A DNA stretch of 64,000 bases from assembly GCF_023101685.1 (NCBI RefSeq), contig NZ_CP082164.1:7750001-7814000 (forward strand). Reading direction: 5' to 3'. Positions 36,916 through 46,981 of the stretch are shown piece after piece. The notes under the pieces are model-generated. The model saw only the letters and a program-made list of their open reading frames with translations. It was not told where the DNA came from and ran no database searches. How positions within the stretch are numbered: the stretch's first letter is position 1; each line of letters opens with the position of its first letter. This stretch comes from Bradyrhizobium sp. 186. Lineage in GTDB: Bacteria > Pseudomonadota > Alphaproteobacteria > Rhizobiales > Xanthobacteraceae. The position numbers and the translations under genes are program-made.

Positions 36916-38196
36916 ATGACGGTACTCATCGCCGGTGGCGGCATCGGCGGGCTGACGCTTGCGCTCAGCCTGCACCAGATCGGCATCCCTGCAAAGGTGT
37001 TCGAGAGCGTCTCCGAGCTAAGACCGCTCGGCGTCGGCATCAACGTGCTGCCGCATGCGGTGCGCGAGCTGATCGAGCTTGGCCTGATGGACAAGCTCGA
37101 TGCCAACGGCGTGCGGACCTGCGAGCTCGCCTATTTCTCCAAGCACGGCAAGCCGATCTGGAGCGAGCCGCGCGGGCTGGAGGCTGGCTATAAATGGCCA
37201 CAATTCTCGATCCATCGCGGCACGCTCCAGCACCTCCTGCTCGACACCGTGATCGAGCGGCTGGGACGCGAGAACATCCTCACCAGCCATCATCTGACCG
37301 GCTGGAATGAGACGGCCGACGGCGTGCGTGCCGACTTCGTCGACAAGGCGACCGGCAAGGCCGCCGGGTCTTATGAAGGCGCGATCCTAATCGCCGCCGA
37401 CGGCATCCATTCCGCCGTGCGAGAAAAGCTCTATCCGCAGGAGGGACCGCCGATCTGGAACGGCCGCATTCTGTGGCGCGGTGTCACGCCGTCAAAGTCC
37501 TTCCTCAGCGGTCGCACCATGATCATGGCCGGCCACGAGATCTTGAAATTTGTCTGCTACCCGATCTCGAAACAGCCGGATGCGGCGGGCAACCACCTGA
37601 TCAACTGGGTCGCCGAGCGCCACATGCCGCCGACCTATCAGTGGCGCCGCGAAGACTATAACCGCACCGCGCGGCTCGAGGAGTTTCTGCCCTGGTTCGA
37701 GAGCTGGCAGTTCGACTGGCTCGACGTGCCCGGGCTGATCAGGAACTGTCCACACGCCTACGAATACCCGCTGGTCGACCGCGATCCGGTGTCGCAATGG
37801 ACCTTTGGCCGCGTCACGCTGATGGGCGATGCCGCGCATCCGATGTACCCGATCGGTTCGAACGGCGCCTCGCAGGCAATCCTCGATGCCCGCGTCATTG
37901 CCTGCGAGATTCAGGCGCATGGTCCGACGAGCGTGGCGCTGACGGCCTATGAGGCCGAGCGGAGGCCGGCGACCACCGATCTCGTCCTGCTTAACCGCAA
38001 GAACGGCCCCGAGCAGGTGATGCAGCTCGTCGAGGAGCGCGCGCCCGACGGCTACAAGGTCGTCACCGACGTGTTGTCGCAAAAGGAGCTGGAGGACGTC
38101 GCTGCCAACTACAAGCGCGTTGCGGGGTTCCAGGTCGAGGCGCTGAACGCGAAGCCTGCGATCGTGAGCGCGGATGCGAAGCGCGCCAGCGCTTGA
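36916..38196 (+). CDS. Flavin-dependent monooxygenase (PHBH/salicylate hydroxylase-like)
   Basis: A class A FAD monooxygenase of 426 aa. The three family motifs are present: VLIAGGGIGGLTLALSLHQ at the N-terminus, IAADGIHSAVREKLYP (DG motif) and GDAAHPMYPIGSNGASQAIL (GD motif). Such enzymes hydroxylate aromatic or heterocyclic compounds with NAD(P)H and O2. The closest-looking subgroup is the one annotated flavin-dependent oxidoreductase, near PhzS. GGAGGGG precedes the ATG. Substrate unknown. Confidence 0.88.
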   Translation: MTVLIAGGGIGGLTLALSLHQIGIPAKVFESVSELRPLGVGINVLPHAVRELIELGLMDKLDANGVRTCELAYFSKHGKPIWSEPRGLEAGYKWPQFSIHRGTLQHLLLDTVIERLGRENILTSHHLTGWNETADGVRADFVDKATGKAAGSYEGAILIAADGIHSAVREKLYPQEGPPIWNGRILWRGVTPSKSFLSGRTMIMAGHEILKFVCYPISKQPDAAGNHLINWVAERHMPPTYQWRREDYNRTARLEEFLPWFESWQFDWLDVPGLIRNCPHAYEYPLVDRDPVSQWTFGRVTLMGDAAHPMYPIGSNGASQAILDARVIACEIQAHGPTSVALTAYEAERRPATTDLVLLNRKNGPEQVMQLVEERAPDGYKVVTDVLSQKELEDVAANYKRVAGFQVEALNAKPAIVSADAKRASA

Positions 38197-38227
38197 GAGT
38201 TAGCTGATCATCGAGCCGTAAGCTCCG

Positions 38228-38372
38228 CTTCACCTCGCCCCGCTTGCGGGGAGAGGTCGGATTGCATCGAAGATGCAATCCGGGTGAGGGGGAGCCTCCG
38301 CGGTTCGTCTGTCACCGTGACCGCGGAAACGCCCCTCACCCCTCCCTCTCCCCGTAAGAACGGGGAGAGGGA
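38228..38372. repeat. Intergenic repeat with CTCGCCCC / GGGGAGAGG arms
   Basis: Contains cctcgccccgcttgcgggga and a gag extension, gattgcatcgaagatgcaatc (itself a small palindrome) and a second block ccctctccccgtaagaacgg. It lies between convergent genes. Related to 27489-27652. Confidence 0.65.
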
Positions 38373-38399
38373 GAGAGAAATAGGCGTTCGCCTCACGCC

Positions 38400-38819
38400 T
38401 CACCGCACCACCCTCGCCGCCTCCAGCAGCCGCTCGCTCGCGGTTGCGGTGGCCAGCACCGTACCGTCTTCAGTCATCAGCTTGGCTTCGACGAAGGCGA
38501 TGGTCTTGCCGAGTTGCGTCACCGTCGCCTCGGCGATGATCGGACCGGGCTTTGCGGGCGCCAGAAAATTCACGGTCATGCTGATGGTGGTGGTGTAGAG
38601 CCGGCCCTCGCTCATCACGAGGACGGCCGGGCCCATGGTGTCGTCGAGCATGGCCGAGAGCATGCCGCCCTGGATGAAGCCCGCCGGGTTGCAGAATTCA
38701 GGCTTGCCCTCGAAGGCGAGCTTGATCCAGCCGTCCTCGGGACGGGCATCGAGCAGGCGCCATCCCAAAAGCTCGGCGCAGGGCGGCCTTCGAAAGTTGT
38801 CGAGCGCGGTCTTGACCAT
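38400..38819 (-). CDS. PaaI-type hotdog thioesterase
   Basis: This 139-aa hotdog protein has the PaaI-family segment FCNPAGFIQGGMLSAMLDDT, in which Asn, Gly-Gly and Asp positions match the acyl-CoA thioesterase site. TISMTVNFLAPAKPGPIIAE follows. Start at 38819 with GGAGG five bases upstream. The acyl group is not predictable. It lies alone between the repeat at 38228 and mutY. Confidence 0.87.
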   Translation of the reverse strand: MVKTALDNFRRPPCAELLGWRLLDARPEDGWIKLAFEGKPEFCNPAGFIQGGMLSAMLDDTMGPAVLVMSEGRLYTTTISMTVNFLAPAKPGPIIAEATVTQLGKTIAFVEAKLMTEDGTVLATATASERLLEAARVVR

Positions 38820-38935
38820 GCGAACCTCCGTTGCCGTCAGCAGATAGCGTAAGCCTGCTGACAACATCGTGTCAGCAGTCGATACGCCGCAGCGCAACAC
38901 TCCTGGGAAATACGGAAAGATGTGCGAATGAGGTT

Positions 38936-40054
38936 TCAGTCCAGCGCGTGGGCGATCGCCTTGCGCATGACGTTGGGCAGCGCTTCGTCGGCAAGGGTGG
39001 CGATCGGTACCCAGCGCATGCCTTCCGGTGCGCGTGTGCGGGCTTCGGCCTTCGCCGTGTAGACCACCAGCTCCAGCGGAAAATGCGTGAAGACGTGGGT
39101 GACCACGCCGAGCTTGCGCTGCCAGCGCGAGAGCCCCTTCAGCTCGGGCGCTTGACGCTTCGCAGTCGTGTCATCCTGTCCGGCGAGCCAATCCGAGCCC
39201 GGCACCTCAGTCATGCCGCCGAGCAGGCCCTTTTCCGGCCGCGAGCGCACCAGGAGTTCGTCGCCCCGCGTGACGACAAAGGCGGCGCCGCGCCGCAACG
39301 TTCCGCTCTTCTTCGGCGCCTTGCGCGGAAAACTCTCCTGCGTGCCTTGCGCGCGTGCTGTGCAATCATCGTTGAGCGGGCACAGCGAGCAGGCCGGTTT
39401 TTTCGGCGTGCAGATCGAGGCGCCCAAATCCATCAGTGCCTGCGCGCTATCGCCGGCGCGACACGTCTCGTCGCCGGCGCGAGAATCCGCGAGCAGCGTC
39501 GCCGCCAGTTGCTGGATCAGCGCCTTCGCCTGCGGCAGCTCCTCCTCGACAGCGAACAGGCGCGACATCACCCGTTCGATATTGCCGTCGACCGGCATGG
39601 TGCGGCGATCGAAGGCGATCGCCGCAATTGCGGCTGCCGTGTAGGGCCCGATCCCCGGCAGCGTGCGCAGGCCTTCCTCGGTGTCGGGAAACGCGCCGCC
39701 ATGGTCGCGCGTCACCGCGACCGCGCAGGCGTAGAGGTTGCGCGCGCGGGAATAATAGCCGAGCCCGGCCCACATCCGCAGCACGTCATCCAGCGAGGCC
39801 CGGCCGAGCGCCGTGACATCGGGCCAGCGCGCGACAAATTTTTCGAAATAGGGTCCGACCGCTTTCACCGTGGTCTGCTGGAGCATGATCTCCGACAGCC
39901 AGACGCGATAGGGGTCCGACGTCTCGCCCGGCGCCGCCCGCCACGGCAGCCTGCGGCGGTGGCGGTCGTACCATTGGAGGAGCACCAATGGGCGCGACGG
40001 GGCCTCCGACAGCACTGGTTCCGACTTGGCCTTGAGGGCGGATTTGGGGCTCAT
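38936..40054 (-). CDS. mutY: A/G-specific adenine DNA glycosylase
   Basis: MutY removes adenine mispaired with 8-oxoguanine. The 372-aa protein has LSEIMLQQTTVKAV (catalytic Glu), the helix-hairpin-helix LPGIGPYTAAAIAA, the catalytic Asp in MPVDGNIERVMSRL, and the 4Fe-4S motif CTPKKPACSLCPLNDDC (C-X6-C-X2-C-X5-C). A Nudix-like C-terminal domain (LVRSRPEKGLLGGMTEVPG) recognises 8-oxoG. Divergent from the DciA-like gene; this order with dsbA and smc is conserved in Rhizobiales, from memory. Start at ATG 40054. Confidence 0.95.
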   Translation of the reverse strand: MSPKSALKAKSEPVLSEAPSRPLVLLQWYDRHRRRLPWRAAPGETSDPYRVWLSEIMLQQTTVKAVGPYFEKFVARWPDVTALGRASLDDVLRMWAGLGYYSRARNLYACAVAVTRDHGGAFPDTEEGLRTLPGIGPYTAAAIAAIAFDRRTMPVDGNIERVMSRLFAVEEELPQAKALIQQLAATLLADSRAGDETCRAGDSAQALMDLGASICTPKKPACSLCPLNDDCTARAQGTQESFPRKAPKKSGTLRRGAAFVVTRGDELLVRSRPEKGLLGGMTEVPGSDWLAGQDDTTAKRQAPELKGLSRWQRKLGVVTHVFTHFPLELVVYTAKAEARTRAPEGMRWVPIATLADEALPNVMRKAIAHALD

Positions 40055-40176
40055 GCGGCTACTGTAACGGCGTCGTGCCGATCTCTCCACGTCATGCCCG
40101 CGCTCATCGCGGGCATCCACGTCTTTCTTCGCGGCGAGGAGCCTGTGGCCCGCGCCCCGGAGTGCTATAAGAGTCC

Positions 40177-40668
40177 ATGTCCAAATTCCCCGCCAAACCC
40201 GGCCCCATCAGCGCAAAGCCGCTCTCGCTGCTGCTCAATGACGTCTTTGCCGAGGCCTATGCCAAGCAGGGCTTTGCCGCGCGCGAGCTGGTGACGCGGT
40301 GGGCGCAGATTGCCGGGCCGGAGATCGCGGCCCATGCCGAACCGCTGAAGATGCAATGGCCACGGCCGGTCGAGGGCCAGCCGCAGGAACCGGCGACGCT
40401 GGTGCTGCGGGTCGAGGGCCCGATGGCACTGGAGATCCAGCATTCTGCCCATGTCATCCTGGAACGGGTGAACCGCTTCTTCGGCTGGAGCGCAGTCGGC
40501 AAGCTCGCCTTCCGCCAGGCCCCCCTGTCACGGGCGCGGCGCCCGGTGCGGCCCGGCCCGCCGGACCCGAAGGCGGTCGCCGAGGTGGCGGAGAGCTTGG
40601 CGGACATCGAAGATGAACAATTGAAGACCGCGCTGGCGCGCCTTGGGGCCGCAATCAAGCGAAATTGA
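40177..40668 (+). CDS. DUF721 protein (DciA-like helicase-loading factor)
   Basis: The 163-aa protein matches DUF721 (DciA): PLSLLLNDVFAEAYAKQGFA, LVTRWAQIAGPEIAAHAEPL and TLVLRVEGPMALEIQHSAHV, ending in a KH-like fold. DciA recruits the replicative helicase DnaB in bacteria without DnaC. The C-terminal ~50 residues are Pro/Arg-rich and probably disordered. It begins the mutY-distal run that continues with dsbA and smc. Confidence 0.82.
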   Translation: MSKFPAKPGPISAKPLSLLLNDVFAEAYAKQGFAARELVTRWAQIAGPEIAAHAEPLKMQWPRPVEGQPQEPATLVLRVEGPMALEIQHSAHVILERVNRFFGWSAVGKLAFRQAPLSRARRPVRPGPPDPKAVAEVAESLADIEDEQLKTALARLGAAIKRN

Positions 40669-40808
40669 GCCTCATTCCGCCCTCAATCTGGACCCGTCCT
40701 TGCGGCTCGCCATTGCCTCAAGCGACGTTTCAAGCTAGCGACAGGCCGCCCAAACGGGAACCTTGATTAGATCCTTGGGGCGAGACCACACCAATCCGGG
40801 AGCCGACC

Positions 40809-41480
40809 TTGATCATCACCCGCCGCGCCTTCACCACGATGCTGTCGCTGACCGGGCTTACCGCGCTCGCCGGGCTCTCGCCGCTGCGGTTCATCAGCGA
40901 AGCCATGATCCCTGAAGCAATGGCGCAGGCGACCGCCGATGTCGCCAAGCCGGTGTCGCTGCCTGACATGGCTCTGGGCCCGAAGGACGCCGCCGTCACC
41001 ATCACCGAATACGCCTCGATGACCTGCCCGCATTGCGCGGCCTTCAACGAGCAGGTGTTCCCCAAGATCAAGTCGGAATACATCGACACCGGCAAGGTGC
41101 GTTACATCTTCCGCGAGTTCCCGCTGGACATCAAAGCCGCCGCCGGCTCGATGCTGTCGCGCTGCATCGCCAATGGCGACGCGCCGAAATACTTTGCCGT
41201 CACCGACATGCTGTTCCGCCAGCAGAACGACTGGGTGACGAAGAACACCACGGAGACGCTGACGCGGATCGGCAAGCAGGCCGGCCTCACCCAGCCGCAG
41301 GTCGAGACCTGCCTGAAGGACCAGGCGCTGCTCGACAAGATCGCCGCCGACCAGAAATATGCCAGCGACGTCTTGAAGGTCGATTCCACGCCGACCTTCT
41401 TCATCAACGGCGAGAAGATCAAGGGCGAGACCTCGTTCGAGGAATTCGCGAAGAAGATCAATCCGCTGCTGAAGAGCTGA
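40809..41480 (+). CDS. DsbA-family thiol:disulfide protein, TTG start
   Basis: This 223-aa exported thioredoxin-fold protein starts MIITRRAFTTMLSLTGLTAL; the twin arginine suggests Tat or Sec export, with cleavage near AMAQA. The redox site is CPHC (MTCPHCAAFNEQVFPKI). The end DSTPTFFINGEKIKGETSFE is the cis-proline region. There is no ATG; the TTG at 40809 has GGGAG six bases upstream. It probably works as a periplasmic oxidant or isomerase. It precedes smc on the same strand. Confidence 0.9.
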   Translation: MIITRRAFTTMLSLTGLTALAGLSPLRFISEAMIPEAMAQATADVAKPVSLPDMALGPKDAAVTITEYASMTCPHCAAFNEQVFPKIKSEYIDTGKVRYIFREFPLDIKAAAGSMLSRCIANGDAPKYFAVTDMLFRQQNDWVTKNTTETLTRIGKQAGLTQPQVETCLKDQALLDKIAADQKYASDVLKVDSTPTFFINGEKIKGETSFEEFAKKINPLLKS

Positions 41481-41697
41481 TCCTCGCGCTCAACGCCTGA
41501 TTCGCGCCGTCAAAGCCGTATCTTTCCCGTCATAAATCCCTTGGGAAAAGCGGCTTTCGCCGGTTGCCCTCGCGGCGCACCACGGCCATTGTCCAGCCGC
41601 ATGAGCCGCCTCGCGCGACTCACCCAGAGAGCGACATTGCCTTCCATGGTATTGTCCCGGCAGGAGGATTCGCGCCTGCCAAAAGAGATGCGTGCTT

Positions 41698-44600
41698 ATG
41701 AAGATCACCCGCCTGCGCCTTCACGGCTTCAAGTCCTTCGTTGAGCCGACCGACTTCGTCATCGAGCCCGGCCTGACCGGCGTGGTCGGACCCAACGGCT
41801 GCGGCAAGTCGAATCTCGTCGAGGCGCTGCGCTGGGCGATGGGCGAGACCTCGTACAAATCGCTGCGCGCCGCCGACATGGATGCGGTGATCTTCGCCGG
41901 CTCCGGCAACCGCCCCGCGCGCAACCACGCCGAAGTGACGATGACGATCGACAACGCCGATCGCACCGCGCCGGCGGCGATGAACGACAGCCAGCTTCTG
42001 GAAATCTCCCGCCGCATCGAGCGCGAGGCGGGCTCGGTCTATCGCATCAACGGCCGCGACGTGCGCGCCCGCGACGTGCAGATCCTGTTTGCGGACGCCG
42101 CCACCGGCGCACGCTCGCCGGCTCTCGTCCACCAGGGCAAGATCGGCGAGATCATCCAGGCCAAGCCCGAGCAACGCCGCCGCGTGCTGGAAGATGCCGC
42201 CGGTGTCGCCGGCCTGCACGCCCGCCGCCACGAAGCCGAGCTGCGGCTCAAGGCCGCCGAAACCAATCTTACCCGCGTCGAGGACGTGATCCGCCAGCTC
42301 TCCGGCCAAGTCGAAGGCCTGAAGAAGCAGGCCCGCCAGGCCGTGCGCTATCGCGAGGTCGCGTCCAAGGTCCGCAAGGCTGAAGCGACGTTGTTCCATC
42401 TGCGCTGGATCGGCGCCCATGCCGAGGTCAGCGATTCCGGCCAGACCCATGATCTCGCCGTCCGCGAGATGGCCGAGCGGACCCAGCACCAGGCGGAAGC
42501 CGCGCGCATCCAGGCGATCCGCGCCGCCGAAATGCCGGCGCTGCGCGATGCGGAAGCGCGCGCAGCCGCGGGCCTGCAACGGCTGACCAACGCCCGCGAA
42601 CTGCTCGACCGCGAGGAAGAGCGCGCCAAGGAGCGCGTCGCCGAGCTCGAGCGCCGCCTGGCGCAGTTCGAGGGCGACATCGCCCGCGCCCAGCAACAGA
42701 CCATGGATGCGGACGTCGCGCTCGAGCGGCTCGACACCGAAGATGCCGAGCTGAAGGAAGAGATCAAGTCGCGCGTGGAAAAACGCTCCGGCGTCGACGA
42801 GCGCGTGGCCGAGGCCGAGGCGACGCTCGCCGAAGTCGAGCAGCAGTTCTCCCAGCTTACCACGGAGCTCGCCGACCTCACCGCCAAGCGCAATCAGCTA
42901 GAAGCCAATGTCCGCACCCACCGCGACAAGCTCGCCCGGCTCGACCATGAGATCGCGAATGTCGCCGCGGAAGAGCAGAAGCTTGCGCAGGAGACCGGCG
43001 GCTTCGGCGATCTCGACGAGCTGACCGCAACCGTCGAGAATGCGGAACAGACGCTTGCGGCGTCCGAAGCCGCGGCCCAGGCGAGCGAAGCGGCACACGT
43101 CGCCGCGCGCCAGACGCTGGAATCTTCACGCTCGCCGCTGAACGAGGCCGACAAGCGTGTGCAGCGGCTCGATACCGAAGCGCGCACCATCTCCAAGATC
43201 GTCAATGGCGAGACCAAAAATCTGTGGCCGCCGATCATCGACGGCATCACCGTCGACAAGGGTTTTGAAAAGGCGATCGGCGCCGCGCTCGGCGACGATC
43301 TCGATGCGCCCGTCGATCCGTCGGCGCCGATGCGCTGGACCAATGCCGGCGTCACCGATGGCGATCCGGCGCTGCCCGAGGGCGTCGTCTCGCTCGCCAA
43401 CCATGTGCAGGCGCCCGCTGAATTGGCGCGCCGCCTGGCGCAGATCGGCGTGGTGCCGCGCGAGCGCGGCGCTGAGCTGGTCTCGCAGCTCCAGACCGGT
43501 CAGCGGCTGGTCTCGCCGGAAGGCGACGTCTGGCGCTGGGACGGCTTTGTCGCCGCAGCTCACGCGCCAACCGGCGCCGCGCGGCGTCTCGCTGAGCGCG
43601 CTCGTCTCGTCGACATCGAGAACGAGCTGGAGCAGGCCCGCATCGACGCGCAGATCAAGCGTCAGGCGCTTGAGAACGCCGAAGCCGAATTGCAGATGGC
43701 CGCCAGCACCGAGGGTGCCTCACGCGAAGCCTGGCGCGCCGCACAGCGCGAGCTCAACGCCGCACGCGAGCGCCACGCCACGGCCGAGCGCGAGATCAAC
43801 CGCCACGCCGCGCGCAAATCGGCGCTGTCGGAAGCCCATAGCCGTCTTGCCGCCGACCGAGCCGAGGCCGAGGCCGCGCACGAATACGCAGCCGCCGCGA
43901 TCTCCGAGCTGCCGTCGAGCGAAGACACCGAGACCCGTCTCGCCGCGGTCCGCAGCGACATCGAAGGCCATCGCCGCATGGCGGCCCAGGTCCGCGCCGA
44001 GGCGCAGGCCCTCGCACGCGAGGCCGAGCTCGCCGACCGCCGCGTGCAGGCGATCCTCGCCGAGCGCACCGAGTGGCAGAACCGCAAGGGCAGCGCGGCC
44101 TCTCATATCGACACCATCCAGGCCCGCATCACCGAAGTCTCGATCGAGCGCAGCGACCTTGAAAACGCGCCCGCCGCGTTCGCCGAGAAGCGCAGCGCGC
44201 TGATCACCGAGATCGAATATGCCGAGAACGACCGCCGCGTCGCCGCCGACGCGCTCGCTTCCGCGGAGACCGCAATGGCGGAGACCGACCGCGCGGCAAA
44301 GTTGACCCTCGAAGCGCTGTCGAGCGCGCGCGAGGCGACCGCGCGCGCCGAAGAGCGCATGGAAGGCGCGCGGCGCCGGCTCGAGGACATCGAGCGCGAA
44401 ATCCGCGACATGCTCGAAGTCGAGCCACAGGCCGTCGCCGGCCTTGCCGAGATCGAGCCCGGCGCCGAGCTGCCGCCGCTCGGCGAGACCGAGGAGGAGC
44501 TGGAGAAGCTCCGCCGCGACCGCGAGCGCCTGGGCGCCGTGAACCTGCGCGCCGAGGAAGAGCTACACGAGGTCGAGGCCCAGCACACCGGCCTGACCAC

Positions 44601-45162
44601 CGAGCGCGACGATCTCGTCGAAGCCATCAAGCGGCTGCGCCAAGGCATCCAGAGCCTCAACAAGGAGGCCCGCGAGCGCCTCCTGACTTCGTTCGAGGTC
44701 GTCAACAACCACTTCAAGCGGCTGTTCGTCGAGCTGTTCGGCGGCGGCGAGGCGGCGCTGCACCTGATCGAGAGCGACGATCCGCTCGAAGCCGGCCTCG
44801 AGATCATCGCCAAGCCGCCGGGCAAGAAGCCGCAGACGCTGTCGCTGCTCTCCGGCGGCGAGCAGGCGCTGACCGCGATGGCGCTGATCTTCGCGGTGTT
44901 CCTCACCAACCCCTCGCCGATCTGCGTGCTGGACGAAGTCGACGCGCCGCTCGACGACCACAACGTCGAGCGCTACTGCAACTTGCTGCACGAGATGACC
45001 GCCTCGACCGACACCCGCTTCGTCATCATCACGCACAACCCGATCACGATGGCGCGGATGAACCGGCTGTTCGGCGTCACCATGGCCGAGCGTGGCGTCT
45101 CGCAGCTGGTGTCGGTGAACCTGCAAGAGGCGGTGGATATTCTCGACCAGAACGTGGCGTGA
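41698..45162 (+). CDS. smc: Chromosome segregation protein SMC
   Basis: The condensin-type ATPase (about 1154 aa) organises the chromosome. N-terminal Walker A: GVVGPNGCGKSNLVEALRWA. Two long coiled coils (about 170-480 and 640-940) flank a hinge around residues 490-620 (WPPIIDGITVDKGFEKAIGA). The C-terminal head has the signature LSLLSGGEQALTAMALIFAV and Walker B ICVLDEVDAPLDD. The ATG at 41698 is family-like (MKITRLRLHGFKSF); a GTG two codons upstream is equally open. ScpA/ScpB are not nearby. Confidence 0.96.
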   Translation: MKITRLRLHGFKSFVEPTDFVIEPGLTGVVGPNGCGKSNLVEALRWAMGETSYKSLRAADMDAVIFAGSGNRPARNHAEVTMTIDNADRTAPAAMNDSQLLEISRRIEREAGSVYRINGRDVRARDVQILFADAATGARSPALVHQGKIGEIIQAKPEQRRRVLEDAAGVAGLHARRHEAELRLKAAETNLTRVEDVIRQLSGQVEGLKKQARQAVRYREVASKVRKAEATLFHLRWIGAHAEVSDSGQTHDLAVREMAERTQHQAEAARIQAIRAAEMPALRDAEARAAAGLQRLTNARELLDREEERAKERVAELERRLAQFEGDIARAQQQTMDADVALERLDTEDAELKEEIKSRVEKRSGVDERVAEAEATLAEVEQQFSQLTTELADLTAKRNQLEANVRTHRDKLARLDHEIANVAAEEQKLAQETGGFGDLDELTATVENAEQTLAASEAAAQASEAAHVAARQTLESSRSPLNEADKRVQRLDTEARTISKIVNGETKNLWPPIIDGITVDKGFEKAIGAALGDDLDAPVDPSAPMRWTNAGVTDGDPALPEGVVSLANHVQAPAELARRLAQIGVVPRERGAELVSQLQTGQRLVSPEGDVWRWDGFVAAAHAPTGAARRLAERARLVDIENELEQARIDAQIKRQALENAEAELQMAASTEGASREAWRAAQRELNAARERHATAEREINRHAARKSALSEAHSRLAADRAEAEAAHEYAAAAISELPSSEDTETRLAAVRSDIEGHRRMAAQVRAEAQALAREAELADRRVQAILAERTEWQNRKGSAASHIDTIQARITEVSIERSDLENAPAAFAEKRSALITEIEYAENDRRVAADALASAETAMAETDRAAKLTLEALSSAREATARAEERMEGARRRLEDIEREIRDMLEVEPQAVAGLAEIEPGAELPPLGETEEELEKLRRDRERLGAVNLRAEEELHEVEAQHTGLTTERDDLVEAIKRLRQGIQSLNKEARERLLTSFEVVNNHFKRLFVELFGGGEAALHLIESDDPLEAGLEIIAKPPGKKPQTLSLLSGGEQALTAMALIFAVFLTNPSPICVLDEVDAPLDDHNVERYCNLLHEMTASTDTRFVIITHNPITMARMNRLFGVTMAERGVSQLVSVNLQEAVDILDQNVA

Positions 45163-45171
45163 GATTTTTGG

Positions 45172-45264
45172 CGTCATTCCGGGGCGATGCGTAGCATCGA
45201 ATCCGGAATCTCGCGCTCCAATCTCTGGATTCCGGGTTCGCGCTTCGCGCGCCCCGGAATGACG
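45172..45264. repeat. Palindromic repeat (CGTCATTCCGGGG type), copy 2
   Basis: Starts cgtcattccgggg and ends ccccggaatgacg, with a shorter centre than copies 1 and 3. It fills the smc to Rsm22 gap. Confidence 0.8.
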
Positions 45265-45275
45265 TGAGGTTATCG

Positions 45276-46253
45276 ATGATCTCTCCCACCCTCCCCGCCG
45301 AACTCAAAGCCGCGCTCGACGCCAAGCTCCAGGGCTTTTCGCGCATCGACGCCGCGCAGCGGTCGCAGAAAATCTCGAATACCTATCGCGCCGGCGGCGG
45401 CTCGGGCACGATCAAGTCGGACGCCGATGCGCTGGCCTATGCACTCGCGCGGATGCCGGCGACCTACGCGGCCGTGGCTGCGAGCCTGAATGCGATGACC
45501 GAGATCACCCCGGACTTTGCTCCGGACACATTGCTCGATGTCGGCGCAGGTCCGGGCACCGCGAGCTGGGCCGCCGCGGAAGCCTTTCCGTCGCTGCAAT
45601 CCTTCACCCTGCTCGATGCCAACGCGACCCTGAGCCGGCTGGCGCTCGAACTCGCGCAAGACAGCACGCGGCTGGCGGATTGCCGCTTTCTGCCGGGAGA
45701 CGCCGGCGCGAACCTCGCCGAGGTCCCGCAAGCCGATCTCGTCGTTGCAAGCTACATCATCGGCGAGCTTGGCGAGAGCAATCAGCGCGCGCTGACAGAC
45801 GCAATGTGGGCCAAAGCGCGCCACGCGCTGGTCGTGATCGAGCCCGGGACACCCGCCGGCTACGCACGCATTCTCGCGCTGCGCCAGCAACTGATCGCGG
45901 CCGGCGCCTATGTCGCCGCCCCCTGCCCGCACGAAAAGTCCTGTCCGCTGATTGCGCCGGACTGGTGCCATTTCTCCCAGCGCCTGCCGCGCTCGCAAGC
46001 GCACCGGCAGATCAAGGGCGCCGAGGTGCCGTTCGAGGACGAGCGTTTCATCTACGTCGCCCTGACCCGCAAGCCGCCCGCAGCGCGCGCCTCGCGCGTG
46101 CTGGCGCCGCCGGATGTCGGCAAGGCCGAGATCGCGGCAAAGCTCTGCACCGAGGAAGGTGTCGCGCTGGCGAAGGTGCCGCGCCGCGACAAGGCCGCTT
46201 ATGCAAGCGCCCGGCGTTGGCGCTGGGGCGATGCCGTCATGTCCGAAAGTTAA
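45276..46253 (+). CDS. Rsm22-like methyltransferase
   Basis: The 325-aa protein belongs to the Rsm22 group (mitochondrial ribosomal small subunit-associated methyltransferases). It has LLDVGAGPGTASWAAAEAFP (SAM motif), VVASYIIGELGE and CPHEKSCPLIAPDWCHFSQR. The cysteine-rich segment carries the metal ligands seen in this group. A ribosome-linked role is inferred. GAGG is six bases before the ATG at 45276, which decides the start. Confidence 0.85.
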   Translation: MISPTLPAELKAALDAKLQGFSRIDAAQRSQKISNTYRAGGGSGTIKSDADALAYALARMPATYAAVAASLNAMTEITPDFAPDTLLDVGAGPGTASWAAAEAFPSLQSFTLLDANATLSRLALELAQDSTRLADCRFLPGDAGANLAEVPQADLVVASYIIGELGESNQRALTDAMWAKARHALVVIEPGTPAGYARILALRQQLIAAGAYVAAPCPHEKSCPLIAPDWCHFSQRLPRSQAHRQIKGAEVPFEDERFIYVALTRKPPAARASRVLAPPDVGKAEIAAKLCTEEGVALAKVPRRDKAAYASARRWRWGDAVMSES

Positions 46254-46388
46254 CCTCCTTCGGCGCTTTTGCCTTGAACTCGGATGGTTCCCCATTCGAC
46301 CAAGTCTTACCTTCCTTCCGTGCCGGGCTCTCCCCCGGCGCAGTTTTGGTTTACGCTCCCCGCCTTCTTTCCCCTTCAGGAGTTCTCC

Positions 46389-46949
46389 ATGTCGACCGGC
46401 TGGATCGTTCTCGGCGTTATCGTCGTCCTCGTGCTGTTCGCCTTCAGCGCCTACAACCGGCTGGTGGCACTGAGCCAGCGCGTCGGCCAGGCCTTTGCCG
46501 ACATCGACGTGCAGCTCAAGCAACGTCACGATCTGATCCCGAACCTGGTCGAGACGGTGAAGGGCTATGCGTCGCATGAGCGCGGAACGCTCGACGACGT
46601 CGTCAAGGCGCGCAATTCGGCGATGTCGGCGCAGGGGCCGGCGCAGGTGTCCGCCGCCGAGAACCAGCTCTCCGGCGCCCTGGGCCGGCTGATTGCGCTG
46701 TCGGAGGCCTATCCGGACCTCAAGGCCAACGCCAATTTCCAGCAGCTCGCCAGCGAGCTCTCCGACCTCGAGAACAAGATCGCGGCCAGCCGCCGCTTCT
46801 TCAACAACGCGGTCCAGGAGTACAACACCGGCATCCAGCAGATGCCGGCCGCGCTGTTCGCCGGCATGTTCGGCTTCACCAGGAAGGAGTTCTTCGATCT
46901 CGGCACAAGCCGCACCGAGGTCGAGGCGACGCCGCAGGTGAAATTCTGA
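46389..46949 (+). CDS. LemA-family protein
   Basis: A 186-aa membrane-anchored protein: N-terminal helix STGWIVLGVIVVLVLFAFSA, then the helical LemA domain with FADIDVQLKQRHDLIPNLVE and SRRFFNNAVQEYNTGIQQMP. AGGAG lies upstream of the ATG at the right distance. LemA proteins often sit beside M48 proteases, as here (33 bp to the next gene). Biochemical role unknown. Confidence 0.92.
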   Translation: MSTGWIVLGVIVVLVLFAFSAYNRLVALSQRVGQAFADIDVQLKQRHDLIPNLVETVKGYASHERGTLDDVVKARNSAMSAQGPAQVSAAENQLSGALGRLIALSEAYPDLKANANFQQLASELSDLENKIAASRRFFNNAVQEYNTGIQQMPAALFAGMFGFTRKEFFDLGTSRTEVEATPQVKF

Positions 46950-46981
46950 TTTAAGCCGATAGGCCGGCAGGGCAGCGCGTC

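Noticed and set aside
38831..40294. 487-codon plus-strand frame
   Set aside because: Antisense to mutY, which has all catalytic and cluster motifs.
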